This document shows positions 33,280 to 41,120 of a stretch of 64,000 nt of DNA, piece after piece. The stretch's first letter is position 1, and each line of letters opens with the position of its first letter. The notes beneath the pieces are model-generated. The model was not told the origin of the DNA. It searched no databases and saw only the letters and a list, made by a program, of their open reading frames with translations. The position numbers were made by a program, and so were the translations under genes. The DNA comes from Lichenibacterium ramalinae (GTDB lineage Bacteria; Pseudomonadota; Alphaproteobacteria; Rhizobiales; Beijerinckiaceae), in the NCBI RefSeq assembly GCF_004137085.1, contig NZ_QYBC01000011.1, positions 149,561 through 213,560 on the forward strand. The letters run 5' to 3'.

Positions 33280-34206
33280 ATGAACAACGGCATCCACTTC
33301 CTGTCCGGCCTTCCCCGCTCCGGATCGACGCTGCTCGGCGCGCTGCTGAAGCAGAACCCGAAACTGCATTCCGGCATGTCGAGCCCGGTCGGCGCCCTGA
33401 TCGGCCGCGTGCAGGGCGCCATGGGGCCGCGCAGCGAATTCGCCTCCATGATCGGCGACAAGCAGCGCCGCGACATCCTCCAGGCGGTGTTCGAGGGCTT
33501 CTACAAGGACGTGCACGGCGCCAAGACCGTGATCGACACCAACCGCGCCTGGTGCGCCAAGCTGCCGCTCATCCACGCGCTCTATCCCGACGCCAAGATG
33601 ATCGTCTGCGTGCGCGACCTCGTCTGGATCGTCGACAGCTTCGAGCGCGTGCTGCGCAAGAACGCGCTCGGCGTCTCCAAGATGTTTCAGCAGAAAGACG
33701 CCCTCACGGTCCACACCCGGGTCAACTCGCTGGCCTCCCCCGGCGGCACGGTCGGCTTCGCCTGGAACGCCACGCAGGAAGCCTTCTACGGCGAGTTCTC
33801 CGACAAGCTGATCCTGGTCGACTACGAGGCGCTGTGCCGCGAGCCCCAGCGCACCATGGAGCTGATCTACGCCAAGCTCGGCCTCGAACCCTTCGAACAC
33901 GACTTCGAGAACGTCGTCTATTCCGAGGGCGACAGCTTCGACGCCGACCTCGGCGTGCCGGGGCTGCACACGGTGGGGCGCAAGGTGCGCTTTTCGGAGC
34001 GTCCCACCATCCTGCCGCCCGAACTCTACGAGCGCTTCTCGGGCCGGAACTTCTGGCGCCGGCCGGGCGGCAACCCGCGCGGCGTCGAGGTGATCCTGCC
34101 CTCGGTCCCCAAGGATGGGCCGCGCCGCCCCATGGCGCCGAACCCCGGCATGAACCAGGGCGGCCGCATGGGCATGGGCCGCATGCGCCCGCCCGCCGGA
34201 GCCTGA
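33280..34206 (+). CDS. Sulfotransferase-family protein with Met/Gly/Pro-rich tail
   Basis: A 308-residue P-loop protein of the sulfotransferase family. The 5'-phosphosulfate loop is HFLSGLPRSGSTLLGALLKQ (residues ~6-25) and the 3'-phosphate site is MIVCVRDLVWIVDSFERVLR, together forming a PAPS pocket. The core ends about residue 270; after that the chain is PMAPNPGMNQGGRMGMGRMR, a low-complexity tail not found in ordinary sulfotransferases. The acceptor is unknown; such proteins can sulfate glycans, lipids or proteins, and some bacterial homologues have unknown transfer chemistry. Monocistronic. The next gene also carries Met/Gly/Pro repeats. Confidence 0.83.
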   Translation: MNNGIHFLSGLPRSGSTLLGALLKQNPKLHSGMSSPVGALIGRVQGAMGPRSEFASMIGDKQRRDILQAVFEGFYKDVHGAKTVIDTNRAWCAKLPLIHALYPDAKMIVCVRDLVWIVDSFERVLRKNALGVSKMFQQKDALTVHTRVNSLASPGGTVGFAWNATQEAFYGEFSDKLILVDYEALCREPQRTMELIYAKLGLEPFEHDFENVVYSEGDSFDADLGVPGLHTVGRKVRFSERPTILPPELYERFSGRNFWRRPGGNPRGVEVILPSVPKDGPRRPMAPNPGMNQGGRMGMGRMRPPAGA

Positions 34207-34302
34207 CCGGCCCGGGCGCTACCGGACGCTCACCCGCCACTTCCGTCCACGGCCCTCTCGGTGCTACAGCATGGGCGGGCGCGTCGAACTGCGGATGACG
34301 GG

Positions 34303-35178
34303 ATGCGACGCTTGACGATATGGGGCACGGCCGTGGCGATGGCCGTCCTCGGGACGATGCCGGCAGCCGCGGCGGAGCCGGGGATCACCCCTGTCCAATA
34401 CGGCGGCCCCATGATGGGTGATCCCATGATGGGCGGGCCGATGATGGGTGGCCCCGGCTACGGCATGCCCGATGGCGACCCGGGTCCGGGGCCCTTCATG
34501 GATCCGGGCCCCTACGGCGGGAGCCCCGATGGCGGGGGGTTCCAAGGCGGAGGCCCCTACGGTGGCGGGCCGGCCCGGCGCCGAGCCAGCCGCGGCCCCA
34601 TGGGTCCGTTCCGCAGCTACCACGGCTTCCGCATCGACGTCGGCGGGGCCGAAGGCCGGATACGCCTCGACGGTGCCATCGCGGCCGTGCACGACCAGAT
34701 CGACATCGTGGACCGGTCCGGCGTCGGCCCCGCCATGCTGGCGCGGTTCCGCGCCGTGCCGATCCGCATCTCGGTCAGCTTCGCGGGCGGCGGCAGCCAC
34801 TACAGCGGCGGGTCGGAAGTGACGTTGGGATCGCTGCAGGCGAACGACACCCGGCCCGTGCTGCTGCACGAATACATGCATGTGCTCGAATACAGGACCT
34901 TCCCGGGCGGCTTCCGCAACGCGACGGTGCGCCGCTTCTTCGACGAGGCGCGGGCGCGCGGCCTGTACCCGCCGGAGGCCTACATGATGTCGAACCCCGC
35001 GGAGTTCTTCGCCGTGACGGCGAGCTGCTTCCTCAACGGCACGGTGGCGCGCGACCCCTACACGCGGGACACGATCCGGACGCGGCAGCCGGATTACTAC
35101 GCCTACCTGTCCCGCCTGTTCGGCCCGCGGCCCGACAGCGCCGCCGTGGGCACGACGGCCGCCGTCGCGGCACGGTGA
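34303..35178 (+). CDS. Secreted HEYMH zinc metallopeptidase-like protein with GGPMMG repeats
   Basis: A 291-residue exported protein. Signal peptide ~1-23 (MRRLTIWGTAVAMAVLGTMP, AAAAEP). Residues ~33-95 are low complexity with GGPMMGDPMMGGPMMGG repeats, then GP-rich. From ~105 comes a compact domain with HEYMHVLEY (HExxH zinc site) and, ~45 residues later, NPAEFFAVTASCFLNG, whose Glu fits the third zinc ligand of the anthrax-lethal-factor-like (gluzincin) peptidases. ATG 34303 is chosen because it starts the signal peptide; ATG 34261 is upstream. No experimentally known homologue recognised. Function is inferred to be proteolytic in the periplasm or outside. Confidence 0.75.
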   Translation: MRRLTIWGTAVAMAVLGTMPAAAAEPGITPVQYGGPMMGDPMMGGPMMGGPGYGMPDGDPGPGPFMDPGPYGGSPDGGGFQGGGPYGGGPARRRASRGPMGPFRSYHGFRIDVGGAEGRIRLDGAIAAVHDQIDIVDRSGVGPAMLARFRAVPIRISVSFAGGGSHYSGGSEVTLGSLQANDTRPVLLHEYMHVLEYRTFPGGFRNATVRRFFDEARARGLYPPEAYMMSNPAEFFAVTASCFLNGTVARDPYTRDTIRTRQPDYYAYLSRLFGPRPDSAAVGTTAAVAAR

Positions 35179-35191
35179 CGGCGGGCCCGGA

Positions 35192-35401
35192 TCAGCCGGC
35201 CGGTTTCGCGCCGGCGTCCAGCATCGCCACGACCTCCTGCGGGGTCTCCTTCACGGGCACGATGCGGGCCGCGTCCTTGTCGACCGCCGTGGTCAGCAAC
35301 ACGGCGCCGCCGGTCTTGTTGGGGGCGATCACCACGACCTGGTCCATGTTGACGTGGATGGTCACGCCGGTGTTGGCCTGGGTGAGCCGAAGAAATCGCA
35401 T
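35192..35401 (-). CDS. Small conserved-looking protein, FlbD-like size
   Basis: A 69-residue protein (MRFLRLTQANTGVTIHVNMD, QVVVIAPN, TTAVDKDAARIVPVKETPQE). The pattern of a start with R-L-T, a beta-strand exposing I-H-V-N, and then a short strand pair resembles small FlbD-like beta proteins that sense or bind partners, but no flagellar genes are near. The end lies 13 bp from the converging peptidase-like gene. No catalytic residues. It may be a real gene because codon bias is normal and the reading frame has a balanced amino-acid make-up. Confidence 0.55.
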   Translation of the reverse strand: MRFLRLTQANTGVTIHVNMDQVVVIAPNKTGGAVLLTTAVDKDAARIVPVKETPQEVVAMLDAGAKPAG

Positions 35402-35543
35402 GCCGCAACGGTCCCGTTCGAGGCCGGCCCACGGGCCGGCGTGATCTGGGGCCGCTTATGCGCGCGGCATCCCGCTGCCGCAAGGCGACCGAAACCGTCC
35501 CGCATCGCCGGACGTTGACGACGAGACTGGAAAGGGCCGAACC

Positions 35544-36284
35544 ATGACGGGCGACAAGCAGCACGACGCCACGACCGAATTCAACGAGGCGCTGGCGGCG
35601 GGCTTCACGGCGCGAAACTTCGACGGCCTTGGGCCCTTCTACACGGAGGATGCCCGCATCCTTCCGCCCCGGGGCAAGTTCCTCGACGGGCGCACGGCCG
35701 CCAGCGGCTTCTGGCGGGGCGTCGCCAACCGCTTCGCCTCCGCGACCTTCACCACCGTGGACCTGAAGCCGCTCGGCGACACCGCGCGGCGCGAAGCCGG
35801 CACCTACGTGATGGCGACGGCCGACGGCACGCCCACGGACGGCAAATACGTCTTCGTCTGGCAGCTCGTCGATGGGGAATGGCAGATCGAGAGCGCCATC
35901 TGGAACCGCAACGGCGAACCGGCGGCCGGCGGTCGTCGACCCGGGCAGGGCCAAGGCCAAGGCCAGGGTCAGCGCCAGGGCAGCGGCCGGGGCCAAGGTG
36001 GCGGACAAGGCGGGGGACAGGGCGGCGGGCCAGGCGCCGGACAGGGGGGTTATCGCCAGGGCGGCGGCTACCGCCAGGGCGGAAACGGCGGCCCAGGGGC
36101 CGGCGGCGGCTATCGGCAGGGAGGCGGACGCCCGTCGTTCCAGGCCGGCGGCGGCGGGGCCGGCGGCCCGCGGCGGGGACAGGGCGGGGGCGGCCAAGGC
36201 GGCGGCAATCAAGGTGGGGGCGGTCAAGGCGGAGGCGGCCTCTACGAGGGCAACGGCGGCCTTTACAACGGTCAGAAGGACTGA
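35544..36284 (+). CDS. NTF2-like (SnoaL/DUF4440-type) protein with Gly/Gln-rich tail
   Basis: A 246-residue protein. Residues ~1-128 are an NTF2-like cone fold of the kind annotated DUF4440 or SgcJ/EcaC: FNEALAAGFTARNFDGLGPF, YTEDARILPPRGKFLDGRTA, and WQLVDGEWQIESAIWNRNG. The rest is almost only Gly, Gln, Arg, Pro and Tyr (GQGQGQRQGSGRGQGGGQGG onward), an unstructured segment of about 115 residues. No signal peptide. ATG 35544 follows GAAAGGG. The next gene encodes a secreted protein of the same fold, so the two arose by duplication. Confidence 0.8.
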   Translation: MTGDKQHDATTEFNEALAAGFTARNFDGLGPFYTEDARILPPRGKFLDGRTAASGFWRGVANRFASATFTTVDLKPLGDTARREAGTYVMATADGTPTDGKYVFVWQLVDGEWQIESAIWNRNGEPAAGGRRPGQGQGQGQGQRQGSGRGQGGGQGGGQGGGPGAGQGGYRQGGGYRQGGNGGPGAGGGYRQGGGRPSFQAGGGGAGGPRRGQGGGGQGGGNQGGGGQGGGGLYEGNGGLYNGQKD

Positions 36285-36351
36285 GCCGCCCTCGCGCGCC
36301 TCGTCGGGGCCGGCGCGGGCCGGCCGTCACCACCACATCGGAACCAATCGC

Positions 36352-36861
36352 ATGCGGAAACTCTTGATCGCCCTCCTACTCTGCGGCGCGGCAGCCCCTG
36401 CCGTGGCGCAGGACGTCTCGGGCGCGCGCGAAGCCAGCGGCAAGTTCACGGCGGCCTTGGCCAGCGGCGACGCCCAGACGGCTGCCTCCTTCCTCACCGA
36501 TGGCGCCGTGGCGCTGCCGCCGGGCCGCGGCCCCATCAACGGCAAGGCCCAGATCCAGCAGTTCCTGGGCAACATGACCCGGGCCGTGAAGAACCTGAAA
36601 TACACCACCGACGACCTGCAGCCGATCGACGACAACACCGCCCGCGAGGTCGGCACCTTCGCCTTCAAGATGCAGAACAACACCGTCGACGGCAAATACC
36701 TGCTGATCTGGACCAAGGTCGGCGGTGACTGGAAGGTCGCCGCCGACATGTGGAACCGCAGCGCCACCGGCGGCAAGGGCGGCCGCGGCGGCGGTCGCCA
36801 GGGCGGGACGGGTGCCGGCGGCCGGTCCGGCGGTGCCGAGGGTGCCGGCGACGCCGAGTGA
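36352..36861 (+). CDS. Secreted NTF2-like (DUF4440-type) protein with Gly/Arg-rich tail
   Basis: A 169-residue exported protein. Signal peptide ~1-20 (MRKLLIALLLCGAAAPAVAQ). The NTF2-like domain follows (FTAALASGDAQTAASFLTDG, AVALPPGRGPINGKAQIQQF, YLLIWTKVGGDWKVAADMWN) and aligns with the preceding gene in the PPGRG, DGKY and W-VA-DMWNR positions. It ends in a GGRGGGRQGGTGAGGRSGG tail. Unlike its neighbour it is exported. Ligand or reaction unknown; the fold serves as isomerase, ketosteroid binder or simply a scaffold. Confidence 0.8.
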   Translation: MRKLLIALLLCGAAAPAVAQDVSGAREASGKFTAALASGDAQTAASFLTDGAVALPPGRGPINGKAQIQQFLGNMTRAVKNLKYTTDDLQPIDDNTAREVGTFAFKMQNNTVDGKYLLIWTKVGGDWKVAADMWNRSATGGKGGRGGGRQGGTGAGGRSGGAEGAGDAE

Positions 36862-36922
36862 CGCCGGAGCGCGGCGGCCGAACAAGGCACGGCGCCGCGC
36901 GTTGAGCGCGGCAGGAGGCGCC

Positions 36923-37924
36923 ATGCTCATCACACTCAAGCCGCTGTCGGACCAGACCGTGGTCATCACCGGCGCGTCGAGCGGCATCGGGCGCGTCACC
37001 GCGCGGGAAGCGGCCCGGAGGGGTGCGCGGGTCGTGTTGACGGGGCGCGACGAGGCCGCGCTGCGCGACCTCGCCGAGGAGATCGCCACCCACGGCGGCG
37101 CGGCACGCCACCTCGCCGCCGACGTGGCGGATCGCGACGCCATCGAGGCCGTGGCGGCGCTCGCCCGCTCGGCCTTCGGCGGCATCGACACCTGGGTCAA
37201 CAACGCCGGCGTGGCGCTGTTCTCGCGGCTCGAGGACACGGTGGAGGCCGATGCGCGCCGCCTCTTCGACACGAACTTCTGGGGCACGGTGCACGGGTCG
37301 CTGGCGGCGTTGAAGACGCTGAAGCAGACCGGCGGCGCGCTCGTCAACGTCGGCAGCGTCGTGGGCGACTTCGGCGTGCCGGTGCAGGGCATGTATGCCG
37401 CCAGCAAGCATGCCGTGAAGGCCTTCACCGACAGCCTGCGCATCGAGCTCGAAGCCGAGGGCGCGCCCGTGTCGGTGACGCTGGTCAAACCCGCCGCGGT
37501 GGCGACGCCGATCGTCGACAACGTCGGCAACACGACCGGGCGCGAGGCGCGTCTTCCCGCGCCCCATTACGCGCCCGAAGAGGTGGCGCATGCCATCCTC
37601 TACGCCGCCGAACACCCGCAGCGGGACATCTACGTCGGCGGCACCGGCCGGCTGATGTCGTTCCTCGCCCAGGCGGCACCCCACCTCGCCGACAAGGTCA
37701 GCGCGCGCTTCGGCGAGGACGCCCAACTCGGGGCCCCCCAGGTGACGCCCGGCGGCAACCTCCACGCGCCCGGCGAGCACCGCGAGGCTTCGGGGGAGCG
37801 GGGCCGGCGCAGCCTCTACACCAGGGCCACGCTGGACCCGAACTCGCCGGTCGCGGCCGCGACGGCGGCGAGCGGCGCCCTGTTCGACCTCGCCCTGTCG
37901 ATCCTGGCGCCGAGGAAGCGGTGA
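36923..37924 (+). CDS. Short-chain dehydrogenase/reductase
   Basis: A 333-residue classical-type SDR. The NAD(P) motif TGASSGIGRVTAREAARRG is at ~17-35 with VVLTGRDEAAL after it, NNAG is in WVNNAGVALFSRLED, and the active-site Ser, Tyr and Lys fit VNVGSVVGDF and YAASKHAVKAFTDSLRIELE. The Arg in TGRDE suggests NADP. It carries a C-terminal extension of ~80 residues (PHLADKVSARFGEDAQLGAP onward) found in membrane-associated oxidoreductases of this subgroup. GGAGG 7 bases before the ATG. The stop overlaps the start of a DUF3429 gene. Confidence 0.87.
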   Translation: MLITLKPLSDQTVVITGASSGIGRVTAREAARRGARVVLTGRDEAALRDLAEEIATHGGAARHLAADVADRDAIEAVAALARSAFGGIDTWVNNAGVALFSRLEDTVEADARRLFDTNFWGTVHGSLAALKTLKQTGGALVNVGSVVGDFGVPVQGMYAASKHAVKAFTDSLRIELEAEGAPVSVTLVKPAAVATPIVDNVGNTTGREARLPAPHYAPEEVAHAILYAAEHPQRDIYVGGTGRLMSFLAQAAPHLADKVSARFGEDAQLGAPQVTPGGNLHAPGEHREASGERGRRSLYTRATLDPNSPVAAATAASGALFDLALSILAPRKR

Positions 37925-38388
37925 GCGACGCCGCCCCGCCCGAAGCTGCGGCCGAAGCCGGACGGGCGCTGCCCTTCGGCCTCGGCCTCGCTGGCCTGAT
38001 CCCGTTCTGGGCGCTGGCGGTCGCCCGCGTGACCGGCTGGCCCCCGGGCCTGCCGCCCGGCACCATCGACGTGCTGCTGGCGACCTACGCCGCCACCATC
38101 CTGTCCTTCCTCGGCGGCATCCGCTGGGGCGCGGCGCTGCGGCCGCCCGGCGGCGTTCCCGTCGCCACCGACTACGTGTTCGGCGTGCTGCCGCAACTCT
38201 TCGGCTGGGGGGCGCTGTTCCTGCCCGGACCCTGGCGCTTCGCGGCGCTGGGCCTCGGCATCCTGGTGCTCGGCCCCATCGACCGCAACCTCGTGGCGCG
38301 GGGGCTGGCGCCCGCCTGGTTCGGTCGGCTGCGGATGATCCTCAGCCTCGGCGCCGGCGCGGCCCTGCTGCTGGCGGCCGTGGCGTGA
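37921..38388 (+). CDS. DUF3429 inner-membrane protein
   Basis: A 155-residue protein with about five hydrophobic helices: FGLGLAGLIPFWALAVARVT, IDVLLATYAATILSFLGGIR, then WGAALRPPG, FGVLPQLFGWGALFLPGPW and two more. The SFLGGIRWGAAL stretch is the DUF3429 hallmark. The GTG overlaps the SDR stop. A second protein of the same family is encoded 1.7 kb downstream (40083), where FLGGIRWG is replaced by FLSGVRRG. Function is unknown in both. Confidence 0.82.
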   Translation: MSDAAPPEAAAEAGRALPFGLGLAGLIPFWALAVARVTGWPPGLPPGTIDVLLATYAATILSFLGGIRWGAALRPPGGVPVATDYVFGVLPQLFGWGALFLPGPWRFAALGLGILVLGPIDRNLVARGLAPAWFGRLRMILSLGAGAALLLAAVA

Positions 38389-38394
38389 GCCGGG

Positions 38395-38973
38395 CTATTG
38401 CTGCTTGGCGAGGGCGTCGAGCGCCTGGGCGAGGCCGCGGAACGACACCGGCAGCGTGACGTCGCGGTTCACGCCGTCCTTGTAGGTGATGCGCCCCTGC
38501 CCGGTCTCGCCGCGCCAGCGCCGCGCCGCCTCGTCCGAGGACGCGGCCTCGGCGAAGCAGCCCACCGGGAGGCAGCGACGCCAGTTCAGCTCGATGCCGG
38601 CCGGGTCCTTGTCGCCCGCCGACACCTTGACGCTGCTGGGAAACCACACGTCCACCGGCAGGACCACGACGAGCTTCAGCGGGTCCGTGGCGCCGGCATG
38701 TCCGAAGGCGATCTGCGCGACCGCGACCTGCTGGTTGGGCAGCTGCACGGTCTGGACGGCTTCGCAGATCCGCGCGGCCTTGTCGCCGCTGCCCTTCTCG
38801 CAGCGCGCCGTCCAGTCCCCGAAAGTCGCCGTGGTGACGGACGGGTCGGCGGTGACGGGCGGCGGCGGCGCGGGCTTGGCGGTGTCGGCCGCGGCCGGCA
38901 GGGCCGAGAGCGCGGGCAGGGCCAGGAGGGCGAGCAGGACGGAGAGGACCGGCGCTCCGGCGGCGTGACGCAT
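38395..38973 (-). CDS. Invasion-associated locus B (IalB) family protein
   Basis: A 192-residue secreted protein of the IalB family named from Bartonella but widespread in Rhizobiales. A signal peptide ends near residue 29 (LLALLALPALSALPAAAD). The family signature FGDWTARCEKGSGDKAARIC then EAVQTV is present, as are IAFGHAGATDPLKLVVVLPV, two later cysteines in WRRCLPVGCFAEA, and SFRGLAQALDAL at the end. These four cysteines probably form two disulfides. Role in the envelope is unclear; the link to host invasion applies to Bartonella and should not be assumed. Confidence 0.87.
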   Translation of the reverse strand: MRHAAGAPVLSVLLALLALPALSALPAAADTAKPAPPPPVTADPSVTTATFGDWTARCEKGSGDKAARICEAVQTVQLPNQQVAVAQIAFGHAGATDPLKLVVVLPVDVWFPSSVKVSAGDKDPAGIELNWRRCLPVGCFAEAASSDEAARRWRGETGQGRITYKDGVNRDVTLPVSFRGLAQALDALAKQQ

Positions 38974-39121
38974 GGTTGAGACTCTTCCCCGGAACCGCTG
39001 TGATGCGCTCCGCCTATAGAACAGGACGGGCGTGCGCCAAACTGTTTCGGCCCGGCGCCGCCCCTTTCCACCGGCGCGGGCGCGGCGCTACCCTCCGAGC
39101 CTCGCAGCCGGAGCCCGCGGC

Positions 39122-39934
39122 ATGTCGCCGATCGCCAATGCCCGCATGTATGCGGTGACGCCCGAGGCCGAAGCCGCCTGGGAAGCCCTGTTCGCCCGCG
39201 TGGCGGCCGACGCCGGCGTGCCCCTGGCCTATGAGGCTCATCCGGCCCCGAAGCCCCTCGACCTGCTGTGGCGACGGCCCGACCTCGGCGCCGCCTTCAT
39301 GTGCGGTTTTCCCATCGCGCTCGGCCTCGCCGCGGTCGTGCCGCTGGCCGCCCCGGTGCCGGACGCGCCCTGGGCCGGGGGGCGCGGCCTCTACCGGTCG
39401 GATTTCGTGGTGCGGGCCGAGGCCCCCTTCCGGCGTCTCGAGGACACGTTCGGCGGCACGATCGGCTGGACGGTGGCGCATTCCCATTCGGGCTTCAACG
39501 CGCCTCGCCACCACCTGCTGCCGTTCAGACGGGCCGCTGGGGCGCCGCTCTTCAGCGCCAGCCTCGGCGACCTCGTGACGGCGCGGGCCATCGTGGATGC
39601 CGTGCTGGACGGGCGCATCGACGTCGGCCCGCTCGACGGCTACTGGCACCTGCTGTTGCGCCGCCACCGGCCCGACATCGCCGACCGCCTGCGGATCGTG
39701 GCCTCGACCGACGTGGCGCCGCTGCCGGCGCTGGTGGCGGCGCCGGACCTCGGCGCCGACGGGGCAGAGGCGCTGCGGCGGGCCTTTGCCGACGCGGCGG
39801 CCCGGCCCTGGTTCCCACCGCTGGCGGAAGCGCTGTGCCTCACGGGCTTCGTGCCCGTCACCCGCGCGGATTACGGCCCCACCCTCGCCTGGGCGGCCGA
39901 GGCCGAGGCCGCCGGCTACCCGGCGCCGGGCTGA
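39122..39934 (+). CDS. PhnD-like phosphate/phosphonate-type binding protein without signal peptide
   Basis: A 270-residue protein of the PhnD-like periplasmic-binding fold. It starts SPIANARMYAVTPEAEAAW, and has DLLWRRPDLGAAFMCGFPIA, LYRSDFVVRAEAPFRRLED, TIGWTVAHSHSGFNAPRHHL and the hinge VGPLDGYWHLLLRRH. There is no signal peptide or lipobox, and no permease or ATPase gene adjoins it, so it may act as a cytoplasmic sensor or enzyme rather than a transporter part. ATG 39122 is the first codon in line with the family; ATG 39032 would add basic residues with no signal character. Confidence 0.78.
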   Translation: MSPIANARMYAVTPEAEAAWEALFARVAADAGVPLAYEAHPAPKPLDLLWRRPDLGAAFMCGFPIALGLAAVVPLAAPVPDAPWAGGRGLYRSDFVVRAEAPFRRLEDTFGGTIGWTVAHSHSGFNAPRHHLLPFRRAAGAPLFSASLGDLVTARAIVDAVLDGRIDVGPLDGYWHLLLRRHRPDIADRLRIVASTDVAPLPALVAAPDLGADGAEALRRAFADAAARPWFPPLAEALCLTGFVPVTRADYGPTLAWAAEAEAAGYPAPG

Positions 39935-40082
39935 GGGGCCGTGAACGGTCGCCCGCGTCCCCGGAGCCGACGACGAGTCTTCGGGCGGTTGAGGGGGCAT
40001 CCCGGCCCAAGTCCGATCCCGTCACGGCTCGGGGACGCCGCCGCCGCGCAACATCGCCCCGCTCCCGCGCGTTGCAGGTGCC

Positions 40083-40580
40083 ATGACCGACCGCGCCCCC
40101 TCCTCCGTCACCTTCACGCTGACGGAACCCGCCGAGACGCCCTGGCTCGGCGTGTTCTTCGGCTATATCGCGATGGTGCCGTTCGTCATCGGCGTCCTCG
40201 CCTTCTGGCTCGCCGCCGAGCCCTGGCGCGGCGCGGCGCTCGCCATCACGCTGTTGTGGGGCTGCGCCATCCTGACCTTCCTGTCGGGCGTCCGCCGCGG
40301 CGTGTCCTTCCGCACGCCGGGCGGCGTCACGGCCGGGCAGATCGTCACTATGCTTTGGCTGTTCTGCCTGGGCTTTGCCGCCATCGTGCTGACGGCCGTG
40401 GCGCTGCCGTTGGCCGCCGCCGTGCTGCTGCTGCTCGGCTACATCAGCCTCGAAGTCTTCGACCCCATGGCGGCCCGCAAGCTCGAAGCGCCGCTCTACT
40501 TCGCCCGCCTGCGCCCGGCGCAGATGGCGATACCGGTGGTCTGCCTCATCGGCACGATCGTGCTATTGATCGGGCGGTGA
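40083..40580 (+). CDS. DUF3429 inner-membrane protein (second copy)
   Basis: A 165-residue membrane protein with five hydrophobic segments (WLGVFFGYIAMVPFVIGVLA, LAITLLWGCAILTFLSGVRR, IVTMLWLFCLGFAAIVLTAV, AAAVLLLLGYISLE, AIPVVCLIGTIVLLIG). FLSGVRRGVSFRTPGG matches the DUF3429 core seen in the gene at 37921. Identity between the two seems low, so the duplication is old or they come from two subfamilies. Followed 52 bp later by tspO. No function known. Confidence 0.78.
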   Translation: MTDRAPSSVTFTLTEPAETPWLGVFFGYIAMVPFVIGVLAFWLAAEPWRGAALAITLLWGCAILTFLSGVRRGVSFRTPGGVTAGQIVTMLWLFCLGFAAIVLTAVALPLAAAVLLLLGYISLEVFDPMAARKLEAPLYFARLRPAQMAIPVVCLIGTIVLLIGR

Positions 40581-40632
40581 TGCCCTGCCGCGGGACCGCA
40601 TCGGCGGCGCGCCGGCGCCGGGAGACGAGGCC

Positions 40633-41112
40633 ATGCAGATGAATTCGGGACTGGCCTTGGCGGGCTTCGTCCTCGCCGCCCTCGCCGCCGCCTCGAGCGG
40701 CGTGGTGTTCAGGCCGGGCGCCTGGTACCTGACCCTGCGCAAGCCGGGCTGGACGCCGCGACCCTGGGTCTTCCCCGTGGTCTGGACGCCGCTCTATATC
40801 GCCATCGCGCTTTCGGGCTGGCTCGCCTGGCGCGAGACTGGGCTCTTCGTCCTGCCCTTCGCCGCCTACGGCGTGCAGCTGCTGCTCAACGCCGGCTGGT
40901 CGGCCGTCTTCTTCGGCCTGCACCGGCCGGACCTCGCCTTGGGAGAGATCGTCCTGCTGTGGCTGTCCATCCTCGCCACGATCGTCGGCTTCGCCCCGGT
41001 CAGCGCCGCCGCGGCCTGGCTGCTGGTGCCCTATCTCGCCTGGGTGACGGTGGCGGCGCTCCTCAACGCCACGGTCTGGCGGCTCAACGCCGACACGCTG
41101 GCGAGGGTCTGA
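40633..41112 (+). CDS. tspO: TspO/MBR-family membrane protein
   Basis: A 159-residue five-helix protein of the translocator/peripheral-benzodiazepine-receptor family. The hallmarks are YLTLRKPGWTPRPWVFPVVW with the T-LY helix after it, LLLNAGWSAVFFGLHRPDLA and a final ATVWRLN. In alphaproteobacteria TspO binds or exports porphyrin intermediates and modulates light- or stress-responsive gene expression. In this window there is also a BLUF receptor, but no tetrapyrrole genes are adjacent. ATG 40633 follows GGAGACGAG. Confidence 0.92.
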   Translation: MQMNSGLALAGFVLAALAAASSGVVFRPGAWYLTLRKPGWTPRPWVFPVVWTPLYIAIALSGWLAWRETGLFVLPFAAYGVQLLLNAGWSAVFFGLHRPDLALGEIVLLWLSILATIVGFAPVSAAAAWLLVPYLAWVTVAALLNATVWRLNADTLARV

Positions 41113-41120
41113 GGTCCACC

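Noticed and set aside
34384..34600. Repeats in the peptidase-like gene considered as a CRISPR or minisatellite array.
   Set aside because: They are in-frame GGPMMG-type codon repeats without spacers; no CRISPR or cas gene occurs in the window.
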